From positions 1-10,413 of the forward strand of contig JAAZNR010000048.1 of assembly GCA_012798155.1 (NCBI GenBank): a stretch of 10,413 bases of DNA, written 5' to 3'. Below the pieces are notes generated by a model. It saw only the letters and a program-made list of their open reading frames with translations, made no database searches and had not been told where the DNA came from. The position numbers and the translations under genes were made by a program. Each line of letters opens with the position of its first letter. Position 1 is the stretch's first letter. Below are positions 7,036 to 10,413 of this stretch, one piece after another. Source of the DNA: Thermogutta sp. (GTDB lineage Bacteria; Planctomycetota; Planctomycetia; Pirellulales; Thermoguttaceae).

Positions 7036-9069
7036 CTAGGGGACGCTCGCCTCACCGGGGGGCGTGTCGGGTTCGGCCTCGGCGGGGGGAGGGGCCTGCG
7101 GGGCGTCGCCGCCGGACTCCTTTTGTCCTCCCGCCGGCGGCGGAGACTCGGCACCCGGCGGCGGAGACTCGGCACCGCCGGCCGAGGTCTGACCCGAGGG
7201 CGGCTCGGCAGCAGGCATTTCACCATTCTGAGGTTGCGACGGCTCCGCGGCGGCGGGCGGCGTTTGCGCCTCGTTCGGTGCGGACTCCGTTGCGGGAGGC
7301 TGCGCTTCCTTTTCCTCAGGCGTCGCCCCACCGTTCTCCGATTCCGTCCCGGCGGCGGGGGGCGTGGTTTCTTTCTTCTTCACAATGTCTTGGCGGCTGA
7401 GGCGAATCTTGCGATAGACCTCATCGGAGATGATGTAGTACCATTCGGCGAACCGGGCGTTCAATTCCTTGACCCGCTCTTCGCCCTTCTTGAGCTTTTC
7501 CTGGTACTCGTCGCGCTTCCGCTGGTTCTCCTTCTCGATGCGTTCGCGTTCCGCCTTGATGTCTTCCGCCTTCTTTTCCTGCGTGTCGCCGGATTCTTTC
7601 TTCCCGGGCGACCCATTCTGGCCGTTTTCAGCTTTCGTTTCGGCCGGTTGAACAGAGTCCGTCGCCGAATCCTCCGCCTTCGTTTCGCCCGGTTGTGCGG
7701 AGTCGGGCGCTGAATCCTCGGCCTTCGCCGCTGCTGCGGGCGGAGCGGATTCCGCGGCGGGATTCTCCAGCGCGTTTCCGGCCGCGCCGTCTTGCGTCTG
7801 GTTCGAGGGGGCCGGTTCCGCGGGCAAGTCGGGCAGCGGTTCCAATTCCGGTTCGGGAATCAATTGCGGGTCGAACTCCGCGGTGACCAGCAGAAAGCGA
7901 TTGACGTTTTGATCGCTACCCGATTCCGTGCCGCCGCCTTGTCCTTCCAGGACTCGCCCGAATCGCAGCAAGTATCGCACGCCGTCCTTCATGCCCACGC
8001 GAATCTCGCCCTCGCTGGAAATGATCTCCACGCCGTTCATGTCGATTTTGCGCGAGCCGACGGGCGGAAAGATACGATAGAACTGCCCGGCGGAGGTGAC
8101 GAAGAAGCCCGCGTGCTGGAGGTCCGCAAGTGCCTCTTCATTCGCGGCGAAGGAGCCGTCGCCGGTCAGGGATGCGCTCAAACCCTCGGGCTTCTTGCGG
8201 ACGTCCACGATCTTCAGGTCATCCAGGGCCGTGCGGAGGGCGTCCAATTTGGCGGTGTCCAGCTCCTCGTCCTCCGCCAAGGAGCGGGGCTTCCAGGACA
8301 TGCTTTCCGGATCGAACGCCAAGTCCTGGGAGAGGCTCCAGCGGGGAGTGCCAAGATCGTCGTACTGCAAAATGATCTGGGATCGCGGTTCGATGCCGCT
8401 GGTGAGGCTGTCGAACGAATAGTCGTGCAGTTGTACGTCCTTGACGTCCCATGGATTCAGCTTCAGCAAATCTTTTTCGATCCAATCCCCGAAATTGCTG
8501 GAAAGCTTGTCGTCGGAGAGCTTTACGACGTAGACGGGGTCCTGCCCGGTCACGCGGACATAACGAAGTTGCTCATTGTCCTTGAGCTTGTTGCCCAGAA
8601 TGATGTCGATCAAGACGCGGTCGCCGGCATCCCGCATGACCACCCTCTTACCGATGCCGCGGGTGCCGAGGGTGGTCTTGTCGGGGTCGGGAGTCACGAC
8701 GCCGAACATGGCCAGCTCCTCCTGCGTCGGCGAGGAGGCCGCGACGTCGAGGACCTTCAATCCGATCAGGGACGTGGCGGCCTGGGCCAGATGGTCCTTG
8801 GCGTCGGCCGGATAATTGTCGTGGCTGGGAATCGACCAGCGGTTATTGACCTGCGCCACCTTGAAGGTCTTGATACCGACGGAGTTGGGATCGTATTCCG
8901 TGATTTCCAAACTCGCGGCGTCCAGGGCGTTGGAAAACGAGGGGAAGAGGACTTGTCCCCGCATGTCACCCGCGTCGCCGGTAGGGGGGACGTATCGCAC
9001 CCACCAGGCAACGGCAAGGACGACCAGCGTCGCACCGACGAAAAGGAAGGTCTTACGGGTTTCGGTCAT
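7036..9069 (-). CDS. DUF4340-type single-pass membrane protein
   Basis: This 677-residue protein has an N-terminal membrane segment (about 7-24) with a short cytoplasmic lead, so most of it probably lies outside the cytoplasmic membrane. Residues about 30-400 resemble the DUF4340 family: a W-x-I segment (NNRWSIPS, 76-83), a VYVVKLSDDKL strand region (179-189), and a second similar module at about 240-400. A variable Ala/Glu/Pro-rich stretch (about 403-498) and a charged, probable coiled-coil segment (about 499-535) follow. Then comes a compact motif, ELNARFAEWYYIISDEVYRKI (535-555, Glu to Ile), which I recall as typical of planctomycete members. The last 110 residues are a Pro/Ala/Glu-rich low-complexity tail. 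Two in-frame tandem duplications occur, at residues 449-478 and 632-645. The start ATG has a good ribosome binding site 9 nt away. The GldG-like gene lies upstream on the same strand, 141 nt away. DUF4340 proteins commonly sit with GldG-like ABC-transporter auxiliaries; the substrate is unknown. Confidence 0.87.
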   Translation of the reverse strand: MTETRKTFLFVGATLVVLAVAWWVRYVPPTGDAGDMRGQVLFPSFSNALDAASLEITEYDPNSVGIKTFKVAQVNNRWSIPSHDNYPADAKDHLAQAATSLIGLKVLDVAASSPTQEELAMFGVVTPDPDKTTLGTRGIGKRVVMRDAGDRVLIDIILGNKLKDNEQLRYVRVTGQDPVYVVKLSDDKLSSNFGDWIEKDLLKLNPWDVKDVQLHDYSFDSLTSGIEPRSQIILQYDDLGTPRWSLSQDLAFDPESMSWKPRSLAEDEELDTAKLDALRTALDDLKIVDVRKKPEGLSASLTGDGSFAANEEALADLQHAGFFVTSAGQFYRIFPPVGSRKIDMNGVEIISSEGEIRVGMKDGVRYLLRFGRVLEGQGGGTESGSDQNVNRFLLVTAEFDPQLIPEPELEPLPDLPAEPAPSNQTQDGAAGNALENPAAESAPPAAAAKAEDSAPDSAQPGETKAEDSATDSVQPAETKAENGQNGSPGKKESGDTQEKKAEDIKAERERIEKENQRKRDEYQEKLKKGEERVKELNARFAEWYYIISDEVYRKIRLSRQDIVKKKETTPPAAGTESENGGATPEEKEAQPPATESAPNEAQTPPAAAEPSQPQNGEMPAAEPPSGQTSAGGAESPPPGAESPPPAGGQKESGGDAPQAPPPAEAEPDTPPGEASVP
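7135..7176 (-). repeat. Perfect 21-bp tandem duplication in the DUF4340 tail
   Basis: Two identical, adjacent 21-bp units (7135-7155 and 7156-7176) encode the doubled GAESPPP-type heptapeptide near the C-terminus. Sequence identity and frame preservation suggest a recent slippage or duplication event. Confidence 0.85.
7636..7725 (-). repeat. 45-bp in-frame tandem duplication in the DUF4340 linker
   Basis: Two adjacent 45-bp units encode KAEDSAPDSAQPGET and KAEDSATDSVQPAET (residues 449-463 and 464-478), with the start of a third unit (KAEN) after them. The copies have diverged slightly, so this duplication looks older than the 21-bp one. Confidence 0.85.
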
Positions 9070-9078
9070 GGAGAACTA

Positions 9079-9084
9079 CTCCTC
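9079..9084 (-). promoter_or_regulatory. Ribosome binding site of the DUF4340 gene
   Basis: On the minus strand GAGGAG lies 9 nt before the ATG whose first base is 9069, which supports that start. Confidence 0.65.
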
Positions 9085-9094
9085 ATGGACGGCG

Positions 9095-9117
9095 TTCCGC
9101 TCGCAAGCGAGGCGGAA
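9095..9117 (-). repeat. Hairpin in the leader of the DUF4340 gene
   Basis: TTCCG-CTCGC at 9095-9104 pairs with GCGAG-CGGAA at 9107-9117, with one bulged G at 9112 and an AA turn. That is nominally ten pairs, nine if the loop opens to four bases. It lies in the 141-nt gap between the GldG-like and DUF4340 genes, just upstream of the latter's ribosome binding site, and has no T-run on either strand. It may be an mRNA-processing or translation-control hairpin, or a copy of a dispersed intergenic palindrome. Confidence 0.5.
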
Positions 9118-9210
9118 GCGGCTAAATGCTGCTCGACGCGAAATCGAAGATCGAAAATACGTCAATACGTTTGCGGTTACCGCCGCGCGATCGGGACGGC
9201 GGCGCGGCGG

Positions 9211-10413
9211 TCAGGACGACCCGCGACTCGCCCGGCGCCGCGGGGGGACCCCCTCCAATTCCCTGGCCCTACGCCACACGAAGATCACGGCGGCGAGGGC
9301 CAGAGGAAACAGCGGGGGAATGAGCACGGACGCCATCTTGTACGAGTTCTGCAGGCCGCGGACATAGAGCGCCAGCTCGGTCTCGATCCGCTCCAGTTCT
9401 CGGTCCCGTTTTTGACGCTCTTCCTCCATCCGCGCGGACATCCGCCGCTCACCCTGTTGCTGGGCGATGGCCACGCGCCGCACGATCTCGTCCGTGCTGA
9501 GGTTCTGTTTCTGCATGTCCGCTTCGAGTTTCTTCAGGGCCTGATCCAGCTTTTCGCGTTCCTCTTTCTCGATTTGATCGTAGGCGTCTTGGAGTTTTTG
9601 CCGTTGCTCGGCCGCTCGTTGCCGGGCCGTTTCCGTGGCCTTTTCGATCCGCGTCAGGGTGCGATGTTTGGGCCGACGATTGCGGATATCGATGAACCTG
9701 TCCTCGCCCGCCATCAGATCCAGCAGATTGAGGACCATCGTCACGTTATCGAAATCGAGTCGCACATCCAGTCCGGGCAAATCCTTCTGTTGGCGGAGGA
9801 GGAAAAAGGCCTGGTGCAGCATATCGATATCGGCCACCAGCGCCGCGCGAACGGGGTGCGTTTTGTCGGGGACTTCTTCCAACCTTCCTGCGGGCGGGGC
9901 GGCGGGATCGCCCTGTTCGCCGCCGGCGATGACCTTCAGTTCGGGCAGCGTGCCCTCGACGAGGGCCGCCAAAATGTATTCCATCTTGGTCGCACGGCGC
10001 GGTCGTTGCTCGTTGATTTGTTTCCGCCCGGTCAAAAAGTCCATGCGAAACACGTCGTGGAAACGCACAGTGCCCGTCACTCGGCCGGTCCGGGCCAAGG
10101 GGGTGAACTTCATCGTCGAATTATTCAGCCGGGTCAAATAACCGGGGAACGGAAACAGCACCTGCTCCAACGCCGCAGTGACCGGCTGCTCGCGGTTGAA
10201 AGGCTCCTCCGCCCCGCAATTGCGGTTGATGAACACGAACTCCGGATTGCGCTGGAAGAGTTCCAACTTGGGGTAGGGGTTGTATTGCTGCCACACGATT
10301 TCCTCGGCCGAGAAGTCGATCCCCAATTTCCGCCACAAGACGGTGATGTCGCCTTTCGGTTGCGGTTGGGCGCCGAACATCATCATTTGCATGGGCGGTC
10401 GGCGCTCTTCCGA
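9211..10413 (-). CDS. GldG-like ABC-transporter auxiliary protein (partial, 5' end outside window)
   Basis: The reading frame stays open to the window edge, giving about 400 C-terminal residues. The ATG at 10392 is internal, because seven more in-frame codons precede it and its opening (MQMMMFGAQPQPKGDITVLW) reads like the middle of a longer protein. Counting from that ATG, residues 13-230 match the GldG/ABC-type uncharacterised auxiliary domain: KGDITVLWRKLGIDF, a VWQQYNPYPK segment, VRAALVADIDML at 181-192, and DNVTMVLNLLDLMAGEDRFIDI at 215-236 (the Asp to the Ile), followed by RNRRPKHRTL. A long charged coiled coil (about 245-345) leads to a C-terminal membrane segment (about 353-373) and a short Arg-rich cytoplasmic end. 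The protein probably anchors at the inner membrane with its main domain outside. In gliding Bacteroidetes, GldG works with GldA and GldF; homologues in non-gliding bacteria have unknown substrates. The DUF4340 gene follows on the same strand after 141 nt, and ABC ATPase and permease genes are expected to the right of the window. Confidence 0.85.
   Translation of the reverse strand, partial: SEERRPPMQMMMFGAQPQPKGDITVLWRKLGIDFSAEEIVWQQYNPYPKLELFQRNPEFVFINRNCGAEEPFNREQPVTAALEQVLFPFPGYLTRLNNSTMKFTPLARTGRVTGTVRFHDVFRMDFLTGRKQINEQRPRRATKMEYILAALVEGTLPELKVIAGGEQGDPAAPPAGRLEEVPDKTHPVRAALVADIDMLHQAFFLLRQQKDLPGLDVRLDFDNVTMVLNLLDLMAGEDRFIDIRNRRPKHRTLTRIEKATETARQRAAEQRQKLQDAYDQIEKEEREKLDQALKKLEADMQKQNLSTDEIVRRVAIAQQQGERRMSARMEEERQKRDRELERIETELALYVRGLQNSYKMASVLIPPLFPLALAAVIFVWRRARELEGVPPRRRASRGSS

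Noticed and set aside
6760..7713. 317-codon + strand open frame spanning the convergent gap and the DUF4340 tail
   Set aside because: Its product is low-complexity Arg/Leu/Gly sequence mirroring the Pro/Ala/Glu-rich tail of the opposite-strand gene. It also overlaps the well-supported CRTAC1-type gene.
10390..10392. ATG at 10392 as the true start of the GldG-like gene
   Set aside because: The frame stays open upstream to the window edge, there is no ribosome binding site, and the visible product lacks the N-terminal membrane and domain part expected of the family.

Overview
The window looks like a piece of a GC-rich Planctomycetota chromosome, most plausibly from the Pirellulales or a related thermophilic lineage. 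This is inferred from gene content, not from a marker gene. The clues are a B12-dependent class II ribonucleotide reductase, a TPR lipoprotein paired with a secreted FG-GAP/ASPIC-UnbV (CRTAC1-type) protein, and a GldG-like plus DUF4340 membrane-protein pair. I found no RNA genes, insertion sequences, phage genes or CRISPR array.

Left part (1-3184, + strand): nrdJ, a complete adenosylcobalamin-dependent ribonucleotide reductase with all catalytic cysteines and a Cys-rich C-terminal tail. It is preceded by a strong inverted repeat at 46-78 and closed by a clear intrinsic terminator at 3159-3184.

Middle-left (3185-3763): an intergenic stretch of more than 500 bases with no convincing gene. It holds several inverted repeats and a striking array of eight tandem 14-bp units (3380-3491). 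This array is the least explained structure in the window.

Middle (3764-6859, + strand): a probable two-gene operon with a 27-nt gap. The first gene is a TPR lipoprotein, the second a secreted beta-propeller-like protein with seven Asp-rich calcium-type loops and a C-terminal ASPIC/UnbV domain. Both carry export signals, so they probably work together at or outside the cytoplasmic membrane; their function is not known.

Right part (7036-10413, - strand, read right to left): a GldG-like ABC-transporter auxiliary protein whose 5' end lies beyond the window, then a DUF4340 single-pass membrane protein. Related operons usually also encode an ABC ATPase and permease, which would lie to the right of this window. 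The + and - operons converge at 6860-7035.

Most of the window is ordinary planctomycete core and envelope genes. No wholly new system can be claimed. The items most worth checking are the 14-bp tandem array, the nrdJ leader hairpin, the exported TPR/CRTAC1 pair, and recent-looking in-frame duplications in the DUF4340 gene.
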